Origin: an uncultured Opitutales bacterium
Lineage (GTDB): Bacteria > Verrucomicrobiota > Verrucomicrobiia > Opitutales > UBA2995
Reading direction: 5' to 3'
Assembly: GCA_937920335.1 (NCBI GenBank)
Contig: CALGUT010000619.1
Location: forward strand, 1-5,767
Length of the DNA stretch: 5,767 nucleotides
Position numbers and translations under genes: made by a program. The notes under the pieces were generated by a model, which made no database searches, had not been told where the DNA came from, and saw only the letters and a program-made list of their open reading frames with translations. Positions 1 to 5,754 of this stretch are shown here, one piece after another (the stretch's first letter is position 1; each line of letters starts with the position of its first letter).

Positions 1-663
1 CGTCCACTCAGGTGATTCCGGCGGACAAAATTTCATGAGCTTCTTCAAAGCCTCCTCACAAACCTCCCATGCTCCCTTCCTATTTAAGAAATCGTTCTCC
101 CACTCACCCCTCGTCCCAGGCTTCTCGTTTCGTTTAAATTCATTGGCCATCAAGGCAGCCAACGCCAGCAAACCGTGGTGACTCTTGGCACCCATACCCA
201 AGAAAAGACCCTGCTTTCTTGCACGTATTCCTAATTCCAATACGGAATCCCAGCATCGAGGCACGTCCACACCCAATCTTTCCAGCAAGTCTTTCCGATA
301 CACGGCATGATTCGTCGCCCCATCAATCGGCAACCCCCAGAGTTTTCCCTGATAACGATAACTCGCCAGGGACGGACCGATATAGCCTTCATCCCTCAAC
401 GGTCCACCCTCCGAACTCAATCTTCCTTCATCGAGAACCGCAAACGCACCCGACGCCTCAATCGCTCCACAAAACGGATGATCAAATACCAGGAAGTCGA
501 CCCCCTCCATCGCCTTGGCAATCGCTTGATGCTCAAAATCCTCTAAGCTTCGTTCCTTCCAAGCAATCTCAACTTCTGGATGTATTTCTCCAAAACACCT
601 ACTTGCTTCCAATAATGGATCCAACGCTCGACGATGTCCCCAAGTAAGTCCCTTTAAGATCAT
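1..663 (-). CDS. ABC-type sugar solute-binding protein, family 1 (partial, C terminus beyond left edge)
   Basis: Reading the minus strand from the ATG at 663 gives 221 codons without a stop, running off the window. The start (MILKGLTWGHRRALDPL), the segment GKLWGLPIDGATNHAVYRKD at about residues 106-125 and the following LLERLG are typical of family 1 extracellular solute-binding proteins (MalE/UgpB type), the ligand-capture parts of ABC sugar importers. Family members are usually around 400 residues, so about half is seen. An in-frame TAA lies four codons upstream of the ATG, so the start is well bounded; no clear Shine-Dalgarno site precedes it. Odd point: the protein begins directly with the first beta strand of the fold and has no signal peptide, so secretion is not supported. 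The gene is divergent from the subtilase at 1081. The 142-codon plus-strand frame at 219-647 is its Pro/Ser/His-rich shadow. The family call is firm; the ligand is unknown. Confidence 0.85.
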   Translation of the reverse strand, partial: MILKGLTWGHRRALDPLLEASRCFGEIHPEVEIAWKERSLEDFEHQAIAKAMEGVDFLVFDHPFCGAIEASGAFAVLDEGRLSSEGGPLRDEGYIGPSLASYRYQGKLWGLPIDGATNHAVYRKDLLERLGVDVPRCWDSVLELGIRARKQGLFLGMGAKSHHGLLALAALMANEFKRNEKPGTRGEWENDFLNRKGAWEVCEEALKKLMKFCPPESPEWT

Positions 664-1080
664 CCAGTTACATTACGGATAGTCACCTTGGCGGGAAACT
701 TAAAATAGTTTATTGCATCACGTTTATTGGGGACAGGAGATCTTGTCACCTATACACCCGAAAAGGCTCTATTGCCCCAGGTTGTTAATAGTATTAAATA
801 GTCAGCAATGAGCAGAACCCGCGCATTTATGTAGCAATAATTTCAATTTAAAATGAAATTGCTAATCTGAGTCATTTTTCAATGAGCCTAAACTTCTACG
901 CATCCGAAGCAGTGCTATCTTATACCGAGTACGCAAGATCGCTGACTGCTTTCCAATTTTGCGGATCAATGGAAGATTGCACCATCTGGAGACCAAACGA
1001 CTCAGAACGCCTATAAAGTCTGACGTTATAGACCCAACCAGTGTTGACGACGGTCACTCGACTCCAGTAACAACACGTTT
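664..1080. other. Divergent intergenic spacer, no supported gene
   Basis: These 417 bases separate the start codons of the divergent solute-binding protein and subtilase genes, so promoters for both should lie here. I found no convincing -35/-10 pair: the TATAAA at 1012-1017 has no properly spaced -35 box, the nearest candidate being TTGCAC at 977-982. The left half is AT-rich with stops in all frames and contains the inverted repeat listed at 833-863. A partial palindrome lies at 732-747 (GACAGGAGATCTTGTC, 6 of 8 pairs). The right half (about 866-1080) has a plus frame and a minus frame open for about 70 and 49 codons, neither with a credible start or a recognised family. It may hold old coding remnants but I cannot show it. 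Confidence 0.5.
833..863. repeat. AT-rich imperfect inverted repeat
   Basis: AGCAA, a TAA bulge and TTTCA at 833-845 pair with TGAAATTGCT at 854-863 across an 8-base AT-only loop, giving ten base pairs interrupted by one bulge. It lies in the middle of the divergent spacer, so it could be an operator for either gene. There is no T-run typical of an intrinsic terminator, and AT-rich spacers often contain such pairings by chance. Confidence 0.3.
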
Positions 1081-1956
1081 ATGATTTTGGTTAATCGCCC
1101 TCTAAGTCCGACACTTTTCATAGCTACCCTTCTCTGCCTAATATTCGCCCATAGTAGTTTCGCGATCGACAAGGCTCGTATCGAGACACGTGTCGAAGAA
1201 GTGCACAACGAACTGGGCATCGAAGGCGAAGGTGTCATCGTTGCTATTCTGGATCGGGGCATCGATTGGAAGAGCAATGACTTCCGCAACGAAGATGGCA
1301 CCACCCGCATCAAATACATTCTGGATTTCACGCATGATCGAACCAACGGCATCGTCTACACAGAGGAGCAGATCAACGAGGCTTTGACCAATAACACTGA
1401 GCTGGGTCAACCAGGCCAGGGTCACCGGGATGCGGTAGGACATGGAACCACAACCACCGGGATCGCAGCGGGAAACGGACGAAATTCAACGAATAGAAAG
1501 TATCGCGGTATGGCACCGAAAGCGTCTCTCATTATAGTCAAAATTACTTCAGACGGTGCGGGCGCCCATAATGATCAGCCGGCAGAGGCATCATTCTTTG
1601 ACTTCAATTTTATGATCAAAGGCATGGACTTTGTCGTCGAAAAAGCAGCCGAACTGGGAATGCCTGCCGTCATGCTACCCAACATAGGCAGCAACGGAGG
1701 TCCGACCGATGGAACCAGTTTCGTCACTCGCAAAATTGACAGTTTAGTGGGTGCTGCTATCCCGGGAATCGCATTCATAAACGGTCCCGGTGACGAAGGA
1801 GGTGGAGCCAACCGAGCTCAAGCGACGATTGATCCGGGGCAAACAGTATCCCTCGAGGTGGAGAAAGCGCAGGCAGGAGGTATTGTCGTCGACTTGTGGT
1901 ATCCAACCATTGGCGTGGGCGTCACGACCTCAGGCTCTCTCACAAAATATAGATGA
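1081..1956 (+). CDS. Secreted S8 (subtilisin-like) serine protease, truncated before the catalytic Ser
   Basis: 291 codons. Residues 1-28 form a signal peptide (hydrophobic TLFIATLLCLIFA, then HSSFA before the likely cleavage site). The peptidase S8 domain follows: catalytic Asp58 in VAILDRGIDW, catalytic His121 in VGHGTTTTGIAAG, and RGMAPKASLIIVK at about 142-154. Residues 199-240 match the central strand region, but where subtilases have AGNxG with the oxyanion-hole Asn this protein has GPGDEG, with Asp238 at the Asn position. About residues 245-285 look like the beta-rich insert some subtilases carry after that motif (DPGQTVSLEV ... VVDLWYP). The reading frame then ends at a TGA. The segment with the GTSxAxP catalytic Ser is missing, and the next DNA encodes a cytochrome domain in another frame. 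As it stands the product cannot be a complete protease; it is best read as a gene fragment still open at its 5' end. No Shine-Dalgarno site is evident before the ATG, which is chosen because it gives a full signal peptide. Confidence 0.82.
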   Translation: MILVNRPLSPTLFIATLLCLIFAHSSFAIDKARIETRVEEVHNELGIEGEGVIVAILDRGIDWKSNDFRNEDGTTRIKYILDFTHDRTNGIVYTEEQINEALTNNTELGQPGQGHRDAVGHGTTTTGIAAGNGRNSTNRKYRGMAPKASLIIVKITSDGAGAHNDQPAEASFFDFNFMIKGMDFVVEKAAELGMPAVMLPNIGSNGGPTDGTSFVTRKIDSLVGAAIPGIAFINGPGDEGGGANRAQATIDPGQTVSLEVEKAQAGGIVVDLWYPTIGVGVTTSGSLTKYR

Positions 1957-2293
1957 CCGGATCACAAACGGAAAAATAATTTACAACCAAACCTGCGTTG
2001 CCTGTCACCAGGCCGAGGGACAAGGCATACCTAGCGCCTTCCCGCCGCTCGCAAATTCGGACTACCTGAATGCCGATGTGGATCGCGCCATTAGCAACGT
2101 TCTCAATGGCCTAACAGGTAAGATCACGGTTAACGGAGGCGTTTATGAAAGTATCATGCCTCAGTTGGGTTTATCAGACGAAGCCACCGCTAACGTTCTC
2201 ACCTACGTTTACAATCAATGGGGCAATAACGGAACCGAAGTCACTCCCAGCATGGTAGCGGGCGTTCGGGCATCCACCGCCTCCGCCCATTAG
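1934..2293 (+). pseudogene. c-type cytochrome domain, probable 3' remnant of nirK (5' truncated)
   Basis: This frame encodes a class I cytochrome c domain of about 110 residues: TNGKIIYNQ, heme-binding CVACH (1994-2008), GQGIPSAFPPLANSDYL, then VLNGLTGKITVNG, the axial-Met segment SIMPQL, and LSDEATANVLTYV. The pattern is that of the cytochrome domain fused to the C terminus of many copper nitrite reductases, where it passes electrons to the type 1 copper. The downstream SUMF1-SCO-NnrS genes fit that origin. The frame can be opened upstream to an ATG at 1790, but those first roughly 48 residues are only the out-of-frame subtilase and are Arg/Lys-rich without a signal peptide. No usable start lies between the junction and CxxCH, so periplasmic export and heme attachment are not expected. 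A perfect AGGAGG at 1875-1880 is followed only by a TTG two bases away, too close to serve. A separate nitrite-reductase-associated cytochrome is the alternative, but it would still be truncated. Confidence 0.8.
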
Positions 2294-2297
2294 GAGT

Positions 2298-3122
2298 GTG
2301 ACAGCGATCTCATCAAAGAAACTCAAGGCGACATGCTGCATAAATTTGCTATACCTTTTCGGCAGCTCATGGCTCGTAGCTGCTGATGTAGCTCCAAGCG
2401 GTGTGGTAGTGATCCCCAGCGGATCTTATACGCCTCTTTATATTCTGAATTCTGAAGCGCGGACGGTTGAATCATTTCTTATCGATGTAGCGCCGGTTAC
2501 CAACGCGCAATTTTTGGAGTTCGTGAAAAACAATCCGAAATGGCAACGGTCTCAGGTTAAAAAACTGTTCGCCGACGAAGCCTACCTGAAACACTGGGCG
2601 AGTGACCTCGATCTCGGCCCCAACGCCGAACTCTTAGCCGACAGTCCTGTGACGAATGTTTCATGGTTTACCGCAAGAGCTTATCTAAAGACTGTTGGTA
2701 AACGGTTACCGACTGAAGATGAATGGGAATATATCGCTTGCGCCGATGAGACTCGACCAGACGCATCGCGGGATTCCACCTTCACCAAACGTTTATTGGA
2801 ATGGTATGGAAAACCGAACAGTGCGACACTTCCCTCCGTTTATGTCGCTGAGCCCAACTACTACGATGTGAGCGCTTTGCACGGCTATACCTGGGAATGG
2901 GTACGCGACTTCAATAATTCAATGGTCACCGGCGAATCAAGAGCCGACTCAGGCTTAGACCGCGCACTCTATTGTGCCGGTGGAGCGCTCGGAACGACAG
3001 ACCCCCACAACTACGCCGCATTTATGCGTTACGCTTTCAGATCTAGTTTAAAAGGAAACTACGCTGTGTCTAATCTCGGATTTCGCGGCGCAAAAACGAT
3101 CACTCCCAAAGAACAGCCATGA
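2298..3122 (+). CDS. SUMF1/FGE-like (formylglycine-generating-enzyme fold) exported protein of the nir cluster
   Basis: 274 codons from a GTG four bases after the cytochrome stop. Residues 1-29 form a signal peptide (SSKKLK, hydrophobic CCINLLYLFGSSWLVAA), so the protein is periplasmic. The rest follows the SUMF1/FGE-sulfatase fold: PSGVVVIPSGSY at about 33-44, APVTNAQFLEF (65-75), SPVTNVSWFTARAY (116-129), KRLPTEDEWEY (135-145), GYTWEWVRDF (196-205) and SNLGFRG (258-264). True formylglycine-generating enzymes bind copper through two Cys in the segment after the GG near the C terminus. Here that stretch (GGALGTTDPHNYAAFMRYAF, 228-247) has none; the only nearby Cys is Cys226, before the GG. 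Sulfatase activation is therefore unlikely, and a binding or assembly role in nitrite reductase maturation is an inference from position. An AGGAG at 2292-2296 ends only one base before the GTG, so initiation may rely on coupling to upstream translation. The gene overlaps the SCO gene by four bases (ATGA). Confidence 0.88.
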   Translation: MTAISSKKLKATCCINLLYLFGSSWLVAADVAPSGVVVIPSGSYTPLYILNSEARTVESFLIDVAPVTNAQFLEFVKNNPKWQRSQVKKLFADEAYLKHWASDLDLGPNAELLADSPVTNVSWFTARAYLKTVGKRLPTEDEWEYIACADETRPDASRDSTFTKRLLEWYGKPNSATLPSVYVAEPNYYDVSALHGYTWEWVRDFNNSMVTGESRADSGLDRALYCAGGALGTTDPHNYAAFMRYAFRSSLKGNYAVSNLGFRGAKTITPKEQP

Positions 3123-3724
3123 AGATCCAGTATCTAATTCTACTTTTAGTTTCAATAACCTTTGCAGCTCAAGCCGCCGATTCAGAGAGTCCATTTACCC
3201 TCCCCATGGCAAGTTCAACGGAAGGTTCTATCTACGACCTTGCTTCTAACTGGTATCCACAAGATGGACACGCGGTGAACCTCGAAGCCCTAAAAGGAAA
3301 AGTGCGGGTCGTGGCCATGGGTTACACGAGTTGCCAATATGCGTGTCCACGAATCATTGCTGATTTGAAACGAGTTGAAACAGCGTTGTCCGATAAGGAA
3401 AAATCTTCTGGTAAAATCAGCTTCTCTTTCATCTCGATTGATCCTGAAACCGATACACCGGAGTTGATGAAGGAACTCGAGAAAAACTATGGCATGGATC
3501 CGGAACTCTGGTTGCTCCTCACGGGTGACGAAGACGGTGTCCTCGAGTTGGCCGTGGCCCTGGGCATGAAATACCGTAAAACCAGTCCTATGGATTTTGC
3601 TCACTCGAATATCATTACTATTTTAGCACCCGACGGAACCATCTTTTACCAGACCTATTCGATCGGTGAAGAGATCGACCAAACTCTGAAAGCGGTTCGC
3701 ACTTGCCTGTCATCTATGAAATAG
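3119..3724 (+). CDS. SCO1/SenC family copper chaperone / thiol oxidoreductase
   Basis: 201 codons. Residues 1-20 are a signal peptide (MKIQYLILLLVSITFAAQAA). The mature part is a thioredoxin-like SCO domain: GKVRVVAMGYTSCQYACPRI with the copper-binding CxxxC pair Cys72 and Cys76, the conserved SIDPETDTPE at 107-116, and the third copper ligand His162 in FAHSNIITIL. Length and motifs match full-length SCO proteins, which deliver copper to, or keep reduced the copper-site cysteines of, cytochrome oxidase and other periplasmic cupro-enzymes. In a nirK context the client would be the copper centres of NirK; here that part of the partner gene is missing, so another client such as a terminal oxidase or N2O reductase elsewhere is possible. 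Its ATG overlaps the SUMF1 stop (ATGA, 3119-3122), showing translational coupling. All key residues are present, so it looks functional. Confidence 0.93.
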   Translation: MKIQYLILLLVSITFAAQAADSESPFTLPMASSTEGSIYDLASNWYPQDGHAVNLEALKGKVRVVAMGYTSCQYACPRIIADLKRVETALSDKEKSSGKISFSFISIDPETDTPELMKELEKNYGMDPELWLLLTGDEDGVLELAVALGMKYRKTSPMDFAHSNIITILAPDGTIFYQTYSIGEEIDQTLKAVRTCLSSMK

Positions 3725-3744
3725 AGGGTAGTCTTTAACGTTCT

Positions 3745-4917
3745 ATGAGCTCATCCCTACCCAACCGACCCAGTTCAATCCTGTTACAGGAACCATTTCG
3801 ACTCTTCTTTCCCACCGCCACGCTCGTCAGTATCCTAGGGGTGTCTCTGTGGCCACTCGTCTATGCGGGTTGGCTCCCCTTCTACCCGGGAGAGGCACAT
3901 ACCCGCTTGATGATCGAAGGGTTTGTATCGGGATTTGCTATCGGCTTCCTCACCACTGCCTTTCCGAAAGAGATCGAATGCCCCCCGCTTACCGGCGTAG
4001 AACTCACAATCATCTATCTGGCCTATCTGGGAACCGTTACCTGTCACAGCTTGGGACAAATTCTGGCGGGCGACATGTTGTTTCTTACGACCTGGACGCT
4101 CCTGTTGTGCGCGCTTGCTATACGCTTTGTATTTTTCAAAAAAGACCTCTCAGTTCCAGGCTTCATAGTCGCCCTACTCGGAATCTTGTCGGGACTAGCC
4201 GGAGCACTCCTTTTGATTCTTTACCGACTTCACTACACTGGAGAACTCACAAGTCGCCTGGGAGCGCTTCTCCTCAATGAAGCATTTATTTTGGGTCCAA
4301 TCCTGGGTGTCGGTAGTTTCTTATTCGCGCGTTTTTTTAATTCTCAGAATACAGTCTCCTTTAAAGATCGTTGGTATCGAAGTACTCCAAGTACGATCGT
4401 TTTAGCCTTACTCATCTACGCCACTTTCTTCCTGCAGATTTACCGTTTCGAAACGGCTGCCCCCATCCTGCGGGCGGTATTGGTAGTATTATTTCTATTC
4501 CTCCAAATCTTCGAAGGAAGTCGGTTCACCAAGACAGGACCTTTAACGATACTCCTTTATGCAGCCCTTGGCTCATTAACGATGGGCATTCTCGTTTCCG
4601 GATTTTCTTCACATACTCAGGTCGCGTTCAAGCACCTCTTGTTTATCAGTGGCTACGGTTTACTGATCCTCACCATAGCAACCCGCGTAATCGGGGGTCA
4701 CATCGGAAAATGCCCCCTGTTATTTTTCAGAAAGAAACCGCTTTATTGGATCCTTGGTTTCATACTGATGGCGGCAGCCACCCGTGTCATTGCTGATCTG
4801 ATCCCAACCATCCGAGTCTCCCATCACATTTACGCCTCTCTCTGCTGGATTGTATCGGTGAGTATTTGGGCAATCGCCGTCATGCGCTACATTACGACTG
4901 TCGATCCGGAACCTTAG
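3745..4917 (+). CDS. nnrS: NnrS family membrane protein (NO / nitrosative stress)
   Basis: 390 codons encoding a very hydrophobic protein with about ten to twelve membrane segments, the usual NnrS length. Family features are LLQEPFRLFFP near the N terminus (14-24), a His-containing loop leading into a helix (EAHTRLMIEGFVSGFAIGF, His52), and a late helix LLFISGYGLLILTIATRVIG followed by GHIGK (His319) that matches the conserved xTRVxxGHxG segment. His361 (HHIYASLCW) is a further candidate. NnrS proteins are heme- and copper-containing inner-membrane proteins commonly encoded next to denitrification genes, where they help cells tolerate NO and related metal-nitrosyl complexes. The gene follows the SCO gene by 20 bases with a weak GAGGG about 15 bases before the ATG, consistent with the same transcript. 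Its stop overlaps, tail to tail, the stop of the minus-strand DUF1501 remnant. No truncation is seen. Confidence 0.9.
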   Translation: MSSSLPNRPSSILLQEPFRLFFPTATLVSILGVSLWPLVYAGWLPFYPGEAHTRLMIEGFVSGFAIGFLTTAFPKEIECPPLTGVELTIIYLAYLGTVTCHSLGQILAGDMLFLTTWTLLLCALAIRFVFFKKDLSVPGFIVALLGILSGLAGALLLILYRLHYTGELTSRLGALLLNEAFILGPILGVGSFLFARFFNSQNTVSFKDRWYRSTPSTIVLALLIYATFFLQIYRFETAAPILRAVLVVLFLFLQIFEGSRFTKTGPLTILLYAALGSLTMGILVSGFSSHTQVAFKHLLFISGYGLLILTIATRVIGGHIGKCPLLFFRKKPLYWILGFILMAAATRVIADLIPTIRVSHHIYASLCWIVSVSIWAIAVMRYITTVDPEP

Positions 4918-5006
4918 GCTAACACTTCCTTCACCACGTGCCCATGCACATCAGTCAGACGGTAGTTTCGTCCCTGGAACTTGTAGATGTGTAACAAGTC
5001 AATCTG
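4914..5006 (-). pseudogene. DUF1501 protein C-terminal remnant (5' truncated)
   Basis: The minus strand reads 30 codons and a TAA: QIDLLHIYKFQGRN followed by YRLTDVHGHVVKEVLA. This closely resembles the usual end of DUF1501 proteins (sulfatase-like secreted proteins abundant in Planctomycetota and Verrucomicrobiota), which finish with a Y/F-x-GR-D/N-x-RLTDV-x-G-x-VVK-x-xLA pattern. Immediately upstream in this frame is a TAG (5007-5009) and no start codon, so all but the last 30 or so residues are missing. The TAA (complement of 4914-4916) overlaps the nnrS TAG (4915-4917), so the two genes probably converged here before the DUF1501 gene was cut away and VapBC DNA joined on. The family call rests on one short conserved block; I am fairly but not fully sure. 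Confidence 0.68.
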
Positions 5007-5020
5007 CTATCTCGACAGCA
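5005..5020. promoter_or_regulatory. Imperfect palindrome upstream of vapB (possible operator)
   Basis: TGCTATCTCGACAGCA pairs at six of eight positions and lies 26-41 bases before the VapB start, where ribbon-helix-helix antitoxins often bind to repress their own operon. A second short inverted repeat, ACTTGT/ACAAGT (4979-4984 and 4994-4999), is just upstream but sits inside the DUF1501 remnant. No matching promoter boxes are clear. Chance is a real alternative. Confidence 0.22.
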
Positions 5021-5046
5021 AAACTTAAGACATCATGATGTCTTTT

Positions 5047-5324
5047 ATGAGAACAACCGTTACGTTAGAGAGCGATGTTGAACGTTTGATTCGTGAAAAA
5101 ATGCATCGATCCCGCAAGAGCTTCAAAAAGACGCTGAACGACGCAGTGCGACAGGCATTGATGTCAGAAACAAAGCTGGTAAAGAAAACAAGGTTTGTCG
5201 TGAAAGCCAGGCCCATGGGAATGATCCAGGTATAGACCCAGCTTCCCTCAACGACTTAGACACGGACCTGGAGGTTGAACAATTTAAGAAGGTTACTGAG
5301 AATTTACTGAAGCAGAAGAAATGA
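5047..5324 (+). pseudogene. vapB: VapB-type antitoxin, frameshifted
   Basis: From the ATG at 5047 the frame reads MRTTVTLESDVERLIREKMH, then FKKTLNDAVRQAL and KARPMGM, a ribbon-helix-helix DNA-binding antitoxin of the VapB type. ATGs at 5035 and 5038 are in frame, but family members usually begin at MRTTVTL. The frame stops at 5235 after GMIQV. Moving one base from 5226 restores the expected toxin-binding tail: PGIDPASLNDLDTDLEVEQF and KKVTENLLKQKK, ending in a TGA at 5322-5324. That TGA overlaps the toxin ATG as ATGA, the normal VapBC arrangement. The break is equivalent to loss of one base at about 5224-5226; repaired, the protein would be about 92 residues. The surviving 62 residues keep the DNA-binding half and lose the toxin-neutralising half. 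A sequencing error is possible, but the toxin gene next door is also broken. Confidence 0.8.
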
Positions 5325-5754
5325 TCATTCCTGATGCCAATCTCCTACTCTGCGCTTATAACTCGGATTCTCCATTCTTCAAGATCGCAGCAAATTGGTG
5401 GGAAGACTGTCTTTCCGGAGATGAAACGGTTGGGCTTTGTGCCATCGTCCTCTCTAGTTTTATTCGCGTCGGCACCAACACCAAAGCATTTGCCAAACCG
5501 TTATCAATAGAAGAAGCGACCGACCACGTCCGGTCGTGGTTGGAAGTTCCAATTACCGAATTTATATCTGGAGAGATCGATGATTCGACCAATCCATCGA
5601 GTTGCTAAGACAAGCCTGTACGGGAGGTAATCTTACTACTAATGCACAAATCGCTGCACTCGGCTTAAAGTACCAGGCTGTGATTCACACCGCCGACACC
5701 GATTTCGTAAGATTTCCCAATATCCAATGGCGCAACCCCATCTCGCAATCCTAG
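5321..5754 (+). pseudogene. vapC: VapC-type PIN-domain ribonuclease toxin, frameshifted with an active-site change
   Basis: The first frame gives MIIPDANLLLCAYNSDSPFF (active-site Asp5), WWEDCLSGDETVGLCAIVL, FIRVGTN and a C-terminal helix EEATDHVRSWLE, then ends at a TAA at 5606-5608 after 95 residues. One base over, from about 5584, the rest of a PIN domain follows: FDQSIELLRQACTGGNLTTN, AQIAALGLKYQAVIHTADTD, then FVRFPNIQWRNPISQS and a TAG at 5752-5754. The break fits loss of one base at about 5582-5584; repaired, the protein would be 144 residues, normal for VapC. In the family the GNLxTDAxxAAL motif carries a metal-binding Asp, but here it is Asn (AAT, 5641-5643), one transition from GAT. 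With two independent lesions the toxin is almost surely inactive as an endoribonuclease. The start overlaps the antitoxin's original stop by four bases. Confidence 0.85.

Noticed and set aside
219..647. 142-codon plus-strand open frame
   Set aside because: It is antisense to the solute-binding protein gene, is rich in Pro, Ser and His, has no known domain, and is fully explained as the shadow of that gene.
1026..1352. 108-codon minus-strand frame antisense to the subtilase start
   Set aside because: It has no recognisable domain, is Arg/Ser/Leu-rich, and covers the well-supported subtilase signal peptide and catalytic Asp region on the other strand.
1790..1933. N-terminal extension of the cytochrome frame from the ATG at 1790
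   Set aside because: This stretch is the subtilase read in the wrong frame, is Arg/Lys-rich without a signal peptide, and has no cytochrome or NirK similarity. It is not taken as a genuine start.
1941..1956. Programmed frameshifting that would join subtilase to cytochrome at ACAAAATATAGATGA
   Set aside because: The cytochrome lies in the +1 frame, no classical slip site or following structure is evident, and the fusion product would still lack the catalytic-Ser half of the protease. A deletion scar explains the data better.
1953..1979. ATGA overlap at the subtilase stop as a coupled downstream start
   Set aside because: The ATG at 1953 is in the third frame and reaches a TAA after eight codons; it does not enter the cytochrome frame.
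3849..4280. 143-codon plus-strand frame inside nnrS
   Set aside because: It overlaps the NnrS reading in another frame, has no domain, and its Pro/His/Arg/Ser-rich composition is typical of an out-of-frame reading of hydrophobic codons. The frame at 4371-4796 was dropped for the same reason.
5523..5540. Perfect 6-base inverted repeat ACCACG/CGTGGT within vapC
   Set aside because: It lies inside well-conserved PIN-domain codons (TDHVRSWLE), has a short stem and no T-run, so a terminator or recombination site is not supported.
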